Shown here: positions 1 to 8,570 of the stretch, piece after piece
How the letters are laid out: every line of letters begins with the position of its first letter
How positions within the stretch are numbered: position 1 is the stretch's first letter
Assembly (NCBI GenBank): GCA_009377495.1
Contig: WHTZ01000032.1
Location: 1-64,000 of the forward strand
DNA length: 64,000 bases
Direction: 5' to 3'
Source: Luteitalea sp.
Lineage (GTDB): Bacteria; Acidobacteriota; Vicinamibacteria; Vicinamibacterales; Vicinamibacteraceae
Position numbers and translations under genes: made by a program
The notes under the pieces: generated by a model
Databases searched by the model: none
What the model saw: the letters and a program-made list of their open reading frames with translations, nothing else
What the model was told of the DNA's origin: nothing

Positions 1-789
1 ACGGCGGAGCGGAGCTCCGGGGCCACCGCGTTGATTCTGCGGCGACTGGGCGGCCTGCTCGTTCATCTGGGCAGACTCGAGCGAGCCGAGGCGCTGTACG
101 AACGTGCCTTGCGTGTTTACGAGCGAGAGCTCGGGAAGGATTATCCAGAGGTCGGCAAAACGCTGGTCGACCTCGCAAGCATCAGAGCAATTCAAGGGAA
201 AACGGAAGGGGTCGAGGCGATGTACCGGCGCGGTCTCGCCATTCTCCGGAATGCCTACGGGCCGACGCACGACACGGTGACGCCGGCTCTCAACAATCTG
301 GGCAGCTTTCTGCTGAAGGTTGGGCGCTACGGCGAGGCGATCGACGTGCTCGAGGACGCATTTGCGGTCCACGTGAAGGCGCTGGGACCCAACAACCCCC
401 GGGTGGCCGCCACGCTGGCCAGCCTCGGCGAAGCCTACTCGGGTAGCGGCCGCCTTCGTGAGGCGCGCCGCTACTATCAACGCAGTGTGACCGTCCGTGA
501 GAAGGGCCTCGGGAGCGGCCGGTTCGACGCGCTCCTCTTCCACAGCCTCGTGCATTTGGGTCGCACCAGTGCCGATCTCGGTGATTCGGCGGCGGCGGAG
601 CGCGCGCTCACCAAGGCGCTCGCGCTCTGGCGTCAGGGCGCCGAGACGACGAATCCCCAGCTCGCACCGTCGCTGCTCTACCTCGGTCGCTGGCTGGTCG
701 AACAGGGACGCTGCGACGCGGCGATCCCGACACCCTCGTCTAGCACACCCGCCGCCGACCTACAGGGTTTGCTTACCAGTTGTTCGTGA
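1..789 (+). CDS. Tetratricopeptide-repeat protein, C-terminal part
   Basis: The reading frame is open from the first base of the window, so the gene starts upstream. The 262 visible codons hold tandem TPR units of about 42 residues in the kinesin-light-chain style, with repeated patterns such as LxxLGxxLxxxGRYxEA and an ALGPNNPRVAATLxxLGE unit. Such repeats form a protein-binding superhelix; in related bacteria this architecture often follows a serine/threonine kinase or regulator domain, but none is visible here. The last 25 residues are low-complexity and unlike a TPR, so the tail may be degenerate. The partner is unknown. Confidence 0.75.
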   Translation, partial: TAERSSGATALILRRLGGLLVHLGRLERAEALYERALRVYERELGKDYPEVGKTLVDLASIRAIQGKTEGVEAMYRRGLAILRNAYGPTHDTVTPALNNLGSFLLKVGRYGEAIDVLEDAFAVHVKALGPNNPRVAATLASLGEAYSGSGRLREARRYYQRSVTVREKGLGSGRFDALLFHSLVHLGRTSADLGDSAAAERALTKALALWRQGAETTNPQLAPSLLYLGRWLVEQGRCDAAIPTPSSSTPAADLQGLLTSCS

Positions 790-805
790 ACGGCGCCGCC
801 GTTTC

Positions 806-1732
806 TCATTCACGACTCGGCGTGCCAGGCGCGCCGCCGAATCTGACAGTCGTCTCGTTGGAGCAGGTAGAGCTGCCGGCTTCGCACACCTGGAATGTGT
901 AGACCGCGCGGCCTCGCCGCTCTGTGGAATAGGTAGAGCGGCCGTCGTTCGGTACGGTTGTCACGATCTCACCATCGCGAAGGATGTCGACCTGGGGTGA
1001 TGTCGCACCTTTCCAGGAGAGATCCACCACGTGCAAACCCTGCGCCCAGCGACCCTCGGTGCTGAGCGCGATAGGGGGCGGGGGCGAGCCGTCGTCGAGC
1101 TTCGCCCGGATCATCACAGCGCGATAGTTGGCGTGCTGGGTCATACCGTCCCACTGGCCGAACGCCGGGAGGAAGCGCTCGAACGATGGATGGCGCGCCG
1201 TCTCGCGGCTCTCATCGGCGGCGACGAATCTGCCGGGGAACTGCATTGGATCCCAGCGCACACCGAGGAACACCACGGGGGTGTCGACCTTTGGGGCGAG
1301 AGCGGTGATGTCTATCTCGAACCACTGCGCCTGGGGAAACCGGGCAATGCCTCTGGCCGACACCGAGATTGAGCCGAGCTCGGTCGTGGGTCCCCCCTCC
1401 GGCGTGCCGTCGTAAGCGACGACCTCGAAGTCGAGATTGCCGGCTTGAGCATTCCGCGTGAGCTGAACGCACATCGTCGTCGGCAGTACCGCCAGGCGAT
1501 CCGGGTTGACGAGCTGTTGGACCTCGTAGTTGCTGACGATGTTCGAGTCTCCGGAATACCCATTCTCCGCCGTGCCGTCGTCGTAGATCACGCCGTCGCG
1601 ACAATCACGCGGCTGGGCGGGCCCGACCTCAATCGCCGGCGGCTCTTGTCCGAGGGCCACGCCGGACAGGCCAGCCGTGGCCAGCAGGACGGACAGCACA
1701 GTATTCCCCGACCAACGTCGACCGATAGTCAT
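806..1732 (-). CDS. Secreted protein, function unknown
   Basis: 308 residues on the minus strand. I chose the ATG at 1732 because a GGGGGAG ribosome site lies just upstream; a start 30 bases earlier would precede that site. The N-terminus is a signal peptide (basic start, hydrophobic core, cleavage near GVALGQ). The middle contains a YDDGTAENGY motif typical of secreted Acidobacteriota proteins of unknown role. The last 90 residues look like a fibronectin-type-III-like beta-sandwich (VDLSWKGAT, VDILRDGEIV, YTFQVCEAGSSTCSN). Divergently placed from the next gene across about 160 bp. No catalytic motif recognised. Confidence 0.6.
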   Translation of the reverse strand: MTIGRRWSGNTVLSVLLATAGLSGVALGQEPPAIEVGPAQPRDCRDGVIYDDGTAENGYSGDSNIVSNYEVQQLVNPDRLAVLPTTMCVQLTRNAQAGNLDFEVVAYDGTPEGGPTTELGSISVSARGIARFPQAQWFEIDITALAPKVDTPVVFLGVRWDPMQFPGRFVAADESRETARHPSFERFLPAFGQWDGMTQHANYRAVMIRAKLDDGSPPPPIALSTEGRWAQGLHVVDLSWKGATSPQVDILRDGEIVTTVPNDGRSTYSTERRGRAVYTFQVCEAGSSTCSNETTVRFGGAPGTPSRE

Positions 1733-1893
1733 GGCTCCCCCATCCAGTGGGGCAAATTGCACCCCTAAACATATAAACGGAATTTTGCCTCCTCAGGGAC
1801 CAGGCGACCCCTCATCTACAAATCTCCCGTAGTAGGGAGTGAAGTGTTGTGGGAAATGGCTCCCCAACCGCATCGGACCAGGAGATAACGCTC

Positions 1894-2580
1894 ATGAAGC
1901 AGCTATTCGTGTCCCCACTCCTGCTGCTGGCGATTGCCATACCGGCCGCCGCACAAACCGGCAATGGAGCGCCAAGCGGTCCACACTACAACTTGAACAT
2001 CATTGGTGTGGAGCGCGGAAAAAACTCCGACATGACAGGCTCGAACCGCCATACGATCTTCGTCGCGCTCGGTCGAAATGGCCAAGTGACGAGCAAGATC
2101 TATCTCACGCGGGGCGAGTTCGCCGTATGCGATGGCAACGCGTTCGACGCAGCGTATGACTGTGCGGGGCAGATGATCCAGCACGAGGGCGCCGTCTTCC
2201 AGCTCCCATGTAACGAGAACCTGTCGGAGGACGGCGTGGATCTCGTGCCATGTGACGATCTGGGGGATACCGCAGCGTATGAGGTGTATGCCCGTGCGCT
2301 CGGACAACCCAACGGCTCGGCCACCATCACGACGTGCGCCACGGATGTCACCACGGGCGAGGTGGTCTGCTCGGCCGAGAACGTATTGCTGGTGAGAAAC
2401 AAAGGCCAGCAGACGTTCAGCAACGTCACGAACGAGCTGACCTCGCTCGTGGCGAACATCGACGCCGATCCCCAGTTCGAGCGGGTCGCGCTCTTCCACG
2501 ACCCCTTCGTGGATTGGTTCTGGCAGTACGACAACCGCGGCCTGCGCCTGGCGCAGCTGCGCTTCTACCCGATTCCCTAA
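1894..2580 (+). CDS. Secreted protein, function unknown
   Basis: 228 residues. The start at 1894 follows AGGAGA; an in-frame ATG at 1849 would put that ribosome site inside the gene. A clear signal peptide (MKQLFVSPLLLLAIAIPAAAQ) is followed by a cysteine-containing secreted domain with six cysteines (VCDGNAFDAAYDCAG, LPCNEN, VPCDD, TTCATD, VVCSAEN), suggesting disulfides. No family is recognised. It lies between two other exported proteins in the same part of the window. Confidence 0.6.
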   Translation: MKQLFVSPLLLLAIAIPAAAQTGNGAPSGPHYNLNIIGVERGKNSDMTGSNRHTIFVALGRNGQVTSKIYLTRGEFAVCDGNAFDAAYDCAGQMIQHEGAVFQLPCNENLSEDGVDLVPCDDLGDTAAYEVYARALGQPNGSATITTCATDVTTGEVVCSAENVLLVRNKGQQTFSNVTNELTSLVANIDADPQFERVALFHDPFVDWFWQYDNRGLRLAQLRFYPIP

Positions 2581-2679
2581 ACGGGGCTCGCTTTTGTTGA
2601 CCGCGGTATCGGACGGCCGCGGTTGAAGGCTATGTCGAGGGCCGCGGCGTCGGCCCTCCGTCTTCTTGAAGATCACACG

Positions 2680-3684
2680 ATGGTGCGATTCACCCTCACC
2701 GGGACAGTTGCAGCGCTGCTGGGTATTCTCGCCACACCGGCGATTGCCCAGCGCGATGATGCACAGGCGCTCAGCCACGAGTTCGGTCGTGTCAGGCAAG
2801 GCACGATTGTGAGACATCAGTTCGCGTTGCCGGCAGCAGTGACCAAAGGCGATCGCATCTCGCGTGTAGAGGTGTCGCAGCCAGGCATGAAGGCGCGGTT
2901 CAAGCCAGACGTCTCGGCTGAGTGTCCCGCGGTCGTTCGCCTCGAATGGGATACGGCCGTGCTGCAGGGGCCCGTCAAGGGCGAGGCGTTCGTGAGATGG
3001 GAGAACGCGGCGGCCCCCGTCGTCCGCCTCACCCTTCGGGGCCACGTAGCGCCGTTGATTGAGATCCAGCCACTTCCAGCGGCCTTCTTCAGCGTGTTCC
3101 ACGGTGAGTCGGCCGAGCGCGTGCTGACGCTCGTCAATCATGATGAGCGTCCGGTCACCATCCGCGGTATCGATGCAAAGAGCCAGCATTTCAATGCCGA
3201 CATCGACGTGGTCGAGCCTGGACGCCGCTTCGACGTGCACGTGCGCGTCCCAGAGAACGCACCCGTAGGACGCGTCATGGAATCACTGACCGTCCGAACC
3301 GACCATCCCGAGCGGCCAGAGATCATCGTCCCGGTCAACGTGCTCGTGAAAGAGGACGTGTATGCCAATCCGGAGGAGGCCGACTTCGGTGGGATCGATC
3401 GCGCGGCCCTCGCGCGCACGCCGGCCGTGCTCGACCTCATGAAGCAGGTCTTCATGGTCAAGCGACGCCAGGGGCCGTTTCAGCTTACGAGCGTGTCCTG
3501 TGACATACCCGGCGTGAAGGTGGCCTACTCACCCACGGAGAAGGAGAGCGCGATCTTCAAATTCGAGGTGGGGCTCGAGCCGAGCAGGCTGATGCCAGGA
3601 CCTCTCGTCGGGACGATCAGTATTCGGACATCCGACGAGCGTTTTCCGGAGATCGCGGTTCCTGTCCGCGGCCTCGTGCGCTGA
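2680..3684 (+). CDS. Exported DUF1573-like protein
   Basis: 334 residues with a signal peptide (cleavage near AIAQ). The mature part has repeated immunoglobulin-like beta-sandwich segments with HEFGRVRQGTIVRHQF near the start, the pattern of DUF1573 (HxFG...G....F). Later segments (LTVRTDHPERPEIIVPVNV and ISIRTSDERFPEIAVPVRG) repeat the strand pattern, so two or three such domains are present. DUF1573 proteins are exported and of unknown biochemical role. The start at 2680 has only a weak ribosome site; a longer frame opens at 2623. This is the last ordinary gene before the scarred zone. Confidence 0.65.
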   Translation: MVRFTLTGTVAALLGILATPAIAQRDDAQALSHEFGRVRQGTIVRHQFALPAAVTKGDRISRVEVSQPGMKARFKPDVSAECPAVVRLEWDTAVLQGPVKGEAFVRWENAAAPVVRLTLRGHVAPLIEIQPLPAAFFSVFHGESAERVLTLVNHDERPVTIRGIDAKSQHFNADIDVVEPGRRFDVHVRVPENAPVGRVMESLTVRTDHPERPEIIVPVNVLVKEDVYANPEEADFGGIDRAALARTPAVLDLMKQVFMVKRRQGPFQLTSVSCDIPGVKVAYSPTEKESAIFKFEVGLEPSRLMPGPLVGTISIRTSDERFPEIAVPVRGLVR

Positions 3685-3778
3685 TTCATCGCTGCTGTGA
3701 GATCGCGTCCCCCTTCCTGATGCCGCCATCAGCAAGCCGTGTGCAGACGCCGCTCGTCGCAGAGCTCCTGCGCTCACG

Positions 3779-3957
3779 TTGGCGAATCGGCGGTACTGCT
3801 ACCCGCTCACCATCACCGACTTCGCCAGCCGCTACCTGCTGACCTGTGAGGCGCTGGCGACCACGCAGGAGACGTTTGCCTTCACGGCGTTTGAACGGGC
3901 GTTCCGGGACTTCGGGCTGCCCGGGGCGATCCGGACCGATAACGGCGTCCCCTTCCG
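3779..3957 (+). pseudogene. IS481-type transposase (rve integrase core) remnant
   Basis: The frame encodes a short stretch of a DDE integrase core: RYCYPLTITDFASRYLL, then a helix rich in AFERAFRDFGLPGAIRTDNG. The TDFASRYL and RTDNG motifs carry the first two catalytic aspartates of IS481-like transposases. Both ends are missing: no N-terminal helix-turn-helix precedes it, and the frame runs into the 211-bp repeat right after the RTDNGVPF segment, losing the final glutamate region. The remnant cannot be active. Its last 40 bases are duplicated with the second copy of the repeat, so it was part of the unit when that copy was made. Confidence 0.75.
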
Positions 3958-4166
3958 TCGCGCGCACACGAGTATGCCTGTCGCTTCCTGCCGACGCCGA
4001 CCGTTTCACCCACCTAGGCTCAAGCTCGAAGCCGCGGACCACGGGCTTCCTGCTACGAGGGCGATGCCAGCGGCCCACCTATCTCTTTGAGCGGCTCACA
4101 GTTGAACGCCCGGCTCTCCACGGAGATTCGTTAAGGCGCAAAACGGCTTTAATATCGTCTATCGTC
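3916..4166 (+). repeat. Repeat copy A (211 bp plus 40-bp transposase tag)
   Basis: The 211-bp core is 3956-4166, from CGTCGCGCGCACACG to TATCGTCTATCGTC. In this copy and in copy B it is preceded by the same 40 bases of transposase sequence (3916-3955). The core has no long open frame with recognisable homology. Near its end are GATTCGTTA and an AT-rich stretch before the two ATCGTC units. Copies differ by single bases (GTTAAGG here, GTTAACG in B and C). Confidence 0.9.
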
Positions 4167-4307
4167 ACATGGATCAGGCGATCGGGAGGGCGATGAGGAT
4201 CGCGAGCGGGCTATTGGCCGCCTGATCGCGATCGGTGAGCGTTCCGCCCGCCGTTCACCGGCGCACGCGCGGTCGCCCCCGGACGCGGGCTCATGAAAGG
4301 AGTCGTC

Positions 4308-5114
4308 ATGCCTAGGCTTGTCCGAACGCCGTCGTTCAATGATCTCAGTGTCGCGTCCTTCGAGGGCCTGCGGGCCCGGATCGCGCCTGTCCGTGAGCGC
4401 CTGCTCTCACACCCGGTCTACCGCGCGGTCGACACGTTGCCGCGCCTACGCCGCTTCATGAGCCACCACGTCTTCGCCGTGTGGGACTTCATGTGCCTGG
4501 CGAAGCGGCTGCAGCGGGATTTCACGTCTCTCGACCGGCTGTGGCTACCGCCCGCGCGGCCGTCGCTGGCGCGGTTCATCAACGGCATCGTGCTCGGGGA
4601 GGAGTCCGACGTCGATGCGGACGGCCGTGCGGCGAGCCATTTCGATCTGTATCTCGCGGCGATGGAGGAGGTCGGCGCCCCGACCAAGTCGGCGCGACGG
4701 TTCATCGCGCTGCTGCGGGAGGGCGCCGAGCCCCGAGACGGCCTCGCCGCGGTTCGCGTTCCGGCGGCTGTCGAGGCGTTCGTCGGGGAGACGATGCGGA
4801 CGGTGGAGTACGGGACGACCCTGGAAGTGCTGTCCTCATTCCTGTTCGGACGCGAGGACCTGATTCCGGAAATGTTCGCGCGCCTGCTGCCGCAGTGGAT
4901 CGAGTCGCGCCAGGCGCGCCGGTTCGCCTATTACGTCCAGCGCCACATCGAGCTGGACGGGGACGACCACGGGCCGGCCGGCCAGCGCGCGCTGGCCGAG
5001 ATGGCCGGCGACGAGGCCGCGGCCTGGCGCGCCGCCGCCGGCGCGGCCGAATCGGCCATCGTAGCGCGGATCGCACTCTGGGACGGCGTACACGCGGATC
5101 TAGCCGCGGTCTGA
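4308..5114 (+). CDS. DUF3050 family protein (haem-oxygenase-like fold)
   Basis: 268 residues. An ATG at 4293 exists but AAAGGAG inside it is the ribosome site for the ATG at 4308, so I use the latter. The conserved LLSHPVYRAVDTLPRLRRF and FMSHHVFAVWDFMCLAKRL segments are typical of DUF3050, an all-helical family related to TenA/haem oxygenase folds whose reaction is not established. A second helix set includes FAYYVQRHIELDGDDHGP with candidate metal ligands (H, E, D, H). The gene looks complete and sits between repeat copies A and B, unlike its neighbours, which are broken. Confidence 0.75.
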   Translation: MPRLVRTPSFNDLSVASFEGLRARIAPVRERLLSHPVYRAVDTLPRLRRFMSHHVFAVWDFMCLAKRLQRDFTSLDRLWLPPARPSLARFINGIVLGEESDVDADGRAASHFDLYLAAMEEVGAPTKSARRFIALLREGAEPRDGLAAVRVPAAVEAFVGETMRTVEYGTTLEVLSSFLFGREDLIPEMFARLLPQWIESRQARRFAYYVQRHIELDGDDHGPAGQRALAEMAGDEAAAWRAAAGAAESAIVARIALWDGVHADLAAV

Positions 5115-5139
5115 GGAGCGACGGGCGGCGACGCGCACG

Positions 5140-5444
5140 TGAGGTCGGTATCCGCGGTGCAGCACGACGAGGAGGGCAGACCCTGATCGCATCGCATGGG
5201 ATAAGCCTCCGCTACAACCAGGAATACTTCGGCTACATCGCCGGCTATGTCGATGGGGAGATCCTGTTCACGCTCCCGGGCGCGGGACCGCTGCTCGCAC
5301 GGGGTGCGCCGCGCGAGGCTATCGAGCCGCACCTGCTGCCGACACTCGAAATCCGCGAGTCCTTGCACCTGCACACGCCCCCGCTCGTCCGGCTCGAGTT
5401 GACGGACCTCCGGCCGCTGGACATCACCGCGAACCTCGCAGGTC
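5140..5444 (+). pseudogene. Unrecognised gene fragment cut by repeat B
   Basis: A frame reads QTLIASHGISLRYNQEYFGY and continues to PLDITANLAG, then enters the transposase tag of repeat B at 5445. The composition looks like real protein (alternating hydrophobic strands, HLHTPPLVRLELTDLRPL), but I do not recognise a family and no clear start codon with ribosome site is visible. The 3' end is certainly lost at the repeat boundary. Approximate left limit. Confidence 0.35.
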
Positions 5445-5696
5445 GCTGCCCGGGGCGATCCGGACCGATAACGGCGTCCCCTTCCGTCGCGCGCACACGA
5501 GTATGCCTGTCGCTTCCTGCCGACGCCGACCGTTTCACCCACCTAGGCTCAAGCTCGAAGCCGCGGACCACGGGCTTCCTGCTACGAGGGCGATGCCAGC
5601 GGCCCACCTATCTCTTTGAGCGGCTCACAGTTGAACGCCCGGCTCTCCACGGAGATTCGTTAACGCGCAAAACGGCTTTAATTATCGTCTATCGTC
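5445..5696 (+). repeat. Repeat copy B (212 bp core plus 40-bp transposase tag)
   Basis: The core 5485-5696 matches copy A at almost every base, with one extra T in the AT-rich stretch (TTTAATTATCG). It is preceded by the same 40 bases of IS481 transposase (5445-5484), although no other transposase sequence lies upstream. This shows the copy was made from a unit already fused to the truncated transposase. It truncates an unknown gene on its left and is followed 31 bases later by a VOC gene start. Confidence 0.9.
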
Positions 5697-5727
5697 TCGA
5701 TTCGCTGCTCCGAGATGGAGGCCCCTG

Positions 5728-5997
5728 ATGCCCCGACAGATTCCCGGCGTCGTGCCGATGCTCGACTACGAGGATGCGCCGGCAGCCATCCGTTGGTTGG
5801 AGCGCGCGTTCGGCTTCCGTGAGCAGCTCCGGATCCCCGGCGCCGAGGGTCGCATCGATCACGCGGACCTGGACACCGGGCACGGCCTCATCATGGTGGC
5901 CAGTGCGCCGTCGCCGCACTACCACTGCCCGCGACGGTTGCGGGAGGTGTTCGAGCCGGCGCGCTGTTGGGCTGCCGTACCCTGGGTCATCGATGGG
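5728..5997 (+). pseudogene. VOC/glyoxalase-family fragment
   Basis: The frame begins MPRQIPGVVPMLDYEDAPAA and shows the first half of a vicinal-oxygen-chelate domain (AIRWLERAFGFREQLRIPG, DHADLDTGHGLIMVAS). After AVPWVIDGV the family pattern stops and the frame runs into unrelated upstream sequence of the DUF3179 gene. The second half, which carries the glutamate metal ligand, is missing. A GGAGGCCCCTG stretch before the ATG gives a ribosome site. Likely inactive. Confidence 0.65.
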
Positions 5998-6060
5998 GTG
6001 CTAGAGCAAACGCCGGCACCGGAGTCGGAGACACGCGCTGGTCTCGCGAAGGAGGTTGCC

Positions 6061-7143
6061 ACGAGACGACTGCGCTCTCACAGTCTTCTGTTTCCGCTCC
6101 TGGTGGCGGCGTTGGCGGCAGCGGGAGCTCGTGGGGGTGCCTCGATGACCGGCCAAGATGACGATGACAAGCTGTACGTCGTCGTTCCAAGGGACGCGAT
6201 TCGAGCCATCGATGATCCGGAGTTCGAGTCAGTGGAGCAGGCCGATCGCCGCATGGCCGATGAGGAGACCGTCATCGGCCTGGTCGGCGAGTGCGAGCAG
6301 CGCGCCTACTCGACGTGGCAACTCGACCGCCATGAGATCGTCAACGACCTGTTCGAGGGCCGACCGCTCGCGGTCACCTGGTGACCACTGTGTGGCACTG
6401 GCATCGTGTATGCCAGAAACGTTACCAATCAGACGTTGACGTTTGGCGTCTCCGGCATGTTGTATCGGGACGGGCTGGTCATGTTCGACCGGGAGACCGA
6501 TACATTGTGGACCCACGTCGATGGACGAGCGATCAAAGGCCGCCTGGCGGGAGAGCTCCTCGAGGCCGTACCGGCGATTCACGCGACCTGGGCGGAATGG
6601 AAAGCCATGTATGCGGCCAGCCGCGTGCTCGAGAAGCGCGGTGAGTACCGGTCGCCCTATCACGACTACAATCGCAGTCCGAATCGTCTTGGCATCTTCG
6701 GCCGTCGTAACCAGGACAAGCGCCTGCCGGGTAAGGAGCGGATTCTCGGTATTCGGACCGACGAGGCGGTTTTGTGGCATTCCCGCTGAAGGCGGTGCGC
6801 CAAGCGGGCATCGTCAACGCGCGGGTGGGTACGTTACCGGTGCTGCTAGCGGCCCCCCGGTAAGAACCTGCCCGTGGTCGCCTACGTTCGGCGCATCGAC
6901 GAACGCGTGCTCACCTTTGGGTCAGACACCGCGGCGCGTGCAGGGGATAAGCAGGTGGTACGCGATCGCGAAACCGGCACTGCGGGGCGACTGGCGGACG
7001 GTGTCGCGGTGCGCGGCCGGCTAGAGGGCAAGCGCCTCGCACGGGCTGTGGCACATCCCGCCTTTTGGTTCGGGTGGCGTGGCTCCTTCCCGCATTCGGA
7101 CGTGTGGAGGCCAGAGGCGTCGCAGATCGGACAACAGAAGTGA
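6061..7143 (+). pseudogene. DUF3179 selenoprotein gene, with two frameshifts
   Basis: Exported DUF3179 protein of about 360 residues. An AAGGAGG site is followed at the right distance by ACG (6061), where the family alignment expects ATG; a signal peptide follows (RRLRSHSLLFPLLVAALAAAG). The conserved family motif is VTYCPLC; here it reads VTW-UGA-PLCGTGIVYARN, so UGA at 6382-6384 replaces the first cysteine of a CxxC, and a SECIS-like hairpin follows. After TDEAVL (about 6774) two extra bases, and in the C-run at 6853-6858 one extra base, break the frame; removing them restores homology to the stop at 7143. With a lost ATG and two indels the copy may be decaying, or the indels may be assembly errors. 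Function of DUF3179 is unknown. Confidence 0.75.
6398..6416 (+). promoter_or_regulatory. SECIS-like hairpin of the DUF3179 gene
   Basis: CTGGCAT, loop CGTGT, ATGCCAG form a perfect 7-bp stem with a 5-base loop. The loop G-U starts 22 nt after the UGA at 6382-6384. Stem length, loop size, a G in the first two loop bases and the distance fit the bacterial SECIS pattern for SelB-dependent UGA decoding. Confidence 0.75.
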
Positions 7144-7390
7144 ATCAGCACATGCAGGGTGATCAATCCTTGCGCTGACGACGCCCGACACGGAGTGCAC
7201 CCAATGTACACCGCAGGAACCTGAGAGACGGTGAGAAACAGCTAGCAGCGGTTGCGGCTGGTCGGCGCCTCTTCGGACAGCGCCAGCTCCCCACCGTCTC
7301 CAGGCGTGACGTCCGGCCCGTGCGATCGACGGCCAATGGCGGAGGATCTGCACCGCACTTGGTCGAGGTCGCGGGGACGTCCCGCTTACG

Positions 7391-7636
7391 TCACTTGACG
7401 CTGCAATTTGCCTTGCATTGGAGCTCCACGAGCAGACAGGCTGCAACGTGCGCCGTCGCGTGGAGGCCGCTCAGGCTGGCACCGACACTGAGGCACACTT
7501 CGAGGTCGGCTTCGCACTGGGCTCGACACGAGAGCGTTGTCTGATGCGCGGAAGCAGGCAGCACGAAGAGCCCGCTAACGAGCACAGCCAGCATCAACAG
7601 CCTTGATACGACCCGCTGTAGTTCCGTCTTGATCAT
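7391..7636 (-). CDS. Small cysteine-rich exported protein
   Basis: 81 residues. The start at 7636 has an AGGAGG site seven bases upstream. A signal peptide (RLLMLAVLVSGLFVLPASAH) precedes a short mature part with six cysteines (SCRAQCEADLEVC, AACLLVELQC, NC), in pairs that could form three disulfides or bind metal. No family recognised. It is antisense to the DUF3179 gene remnants in a zone of broken genes but itself looks intact. Confidence 0.5.
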   Translation of the reverse strand: MIKTELQRVVSRLLMLAVLVSGLFVLPASAHQTTLSCRAQCEADLEVCLSVGASLSGLHATAHVAACLLVELQCKANCSVK

Positions 7637-7945
7637 CGTGACATCCTCCTCAACAGTAAAGCTCGCGCGGCGCATCGGAACTTCGCCGACCTGTGCGCAG
7701 CCCGTGACCGGCCAACGGCCTGTCGCGGCCGCGCGCGAAGGCGCGAGCGGCTAGTCGAAGCATCAGATTGTATGTGGAAGGGATGTTTGCCACAAGAGGG
7801 AGAGACCCCTGGGATATGCCGACATTGCCTCTCCAACTGGATCTGCCCGAGACGCTCCATTCAAGCAACCAAGTCGCTGAAGCGGATGTGGTACGTACCT
7901 GGCAACGAGAATCCGGACTACGGCGTGCCGAGCGTGATTCAGGAC
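7637..7945. other. Gap without a recognised gene
   Basis: About 310 bases between the small exported protein and an epimerase fragment. A plus-strand frame starting near 7772 runs through here to 8278 but has no recognisable domain and overlaps the better-supported minus-strand fragment. Nothing else supportable was seen. Confidence 0.5.
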
Positions 7946-8188
7946 CTATTCCAAGCCGTCCACATCACCGAGGCAAGCGCGCACGGCCTCGGCGAGCTCT
8001 CGAATTCGATAGTTCGAGCGGTTCGAGCCTACGTTGATGACGAGAAAATCTCCCCCTTCGGCTGCCGGGCGGACGATGGACCTGTGGACTGTGGCCCACC
8101 CGCGCGGCTGCTCGAACTCGTCGACCAGCATCATGGCCGCCTGTTCAAGAATCGGGTCGGGCTTGTTGGCGAGATCAACAGTCTGCAT
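7946..8188 (-). pseudogene. NAD-dependent epimerase/dehydratase fragment
   Basis: The minus-strand frame contains FLVINVGSNRSNYRIRELAEAV, which resembles the conserved C-terminal VFNVG...NYxxxDLAEAV segment of short-chain NAD-dependent epimerase/dehydratases. The Rossmann N-terminus is absent and the frame stops soon after, so at most a scrap remains. A competing plus-strand frame across the same bases has no family signal. Confidence 0.4.
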
Positions 8189-8359
8189 GCGCGACTACAG
8201 TGCATCGTCAAAATTCCGGTCGATATGTCGCCCGGCCAGCGAGCCGAGGCGATGGAGCGGCTAAAGCACTTAGATTAATAGATGCCTCATCCCGGAACGC
8301 CCTTCCATTGGCAATATGAGCCTCCAGCATCATGCGATACGCGGCAAACGACACAGGCA

Positions 8360-8570
8360 CGTCGCGCGCACACGAGTATGCCTGTCGCTTCCTGCCGACG
8401 CCGACCGTTTCACCCACCTAGACTCAAGCTCGAAGCCGCGGACCACGGGCTTCCTGCTACGAGGGCGATGCCAGCGGCCCACCTATCTCTTTGAGCGGCT
8501 TACAGTTGAGCGCCCGGCTCTCCCCGGAGATTCGTTAACGCGCAAAACGGCTTTAATATCGTCTATCGTC
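8360..8570 (+). repeat. Repeat copy C (211 bp core only)
   Basis: The core matches copies A and B from CGTCGCGCGCACACG to TATCGTCTATCGTC with a few substitutions (CTAGACTC for CTAGGCTC, GGCTTACAGTTGAGC, CCCCGGAG). It lacks the 40-bp transposase tag, so the 211-bp core is the minimal shared unit. Its right edge at 8570 coincides with the point where argG homology is lost. Confidence 0.9.

Noticed and set aside
1903..3240. Long minus-strand open frame of 445 codons
   Set aside because: It is antisense to two well-supported exported proteins, has no ribosome site and no recognisable domain; it is a high-GC shadow.
3916..8570. Integron cassette array with the 211-bp repeats as recombination sites
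   Set aside because: No integrase of that type, no attC-like core sites or folded symmetry, and the enclosed genes are fragments rather than cassettes.
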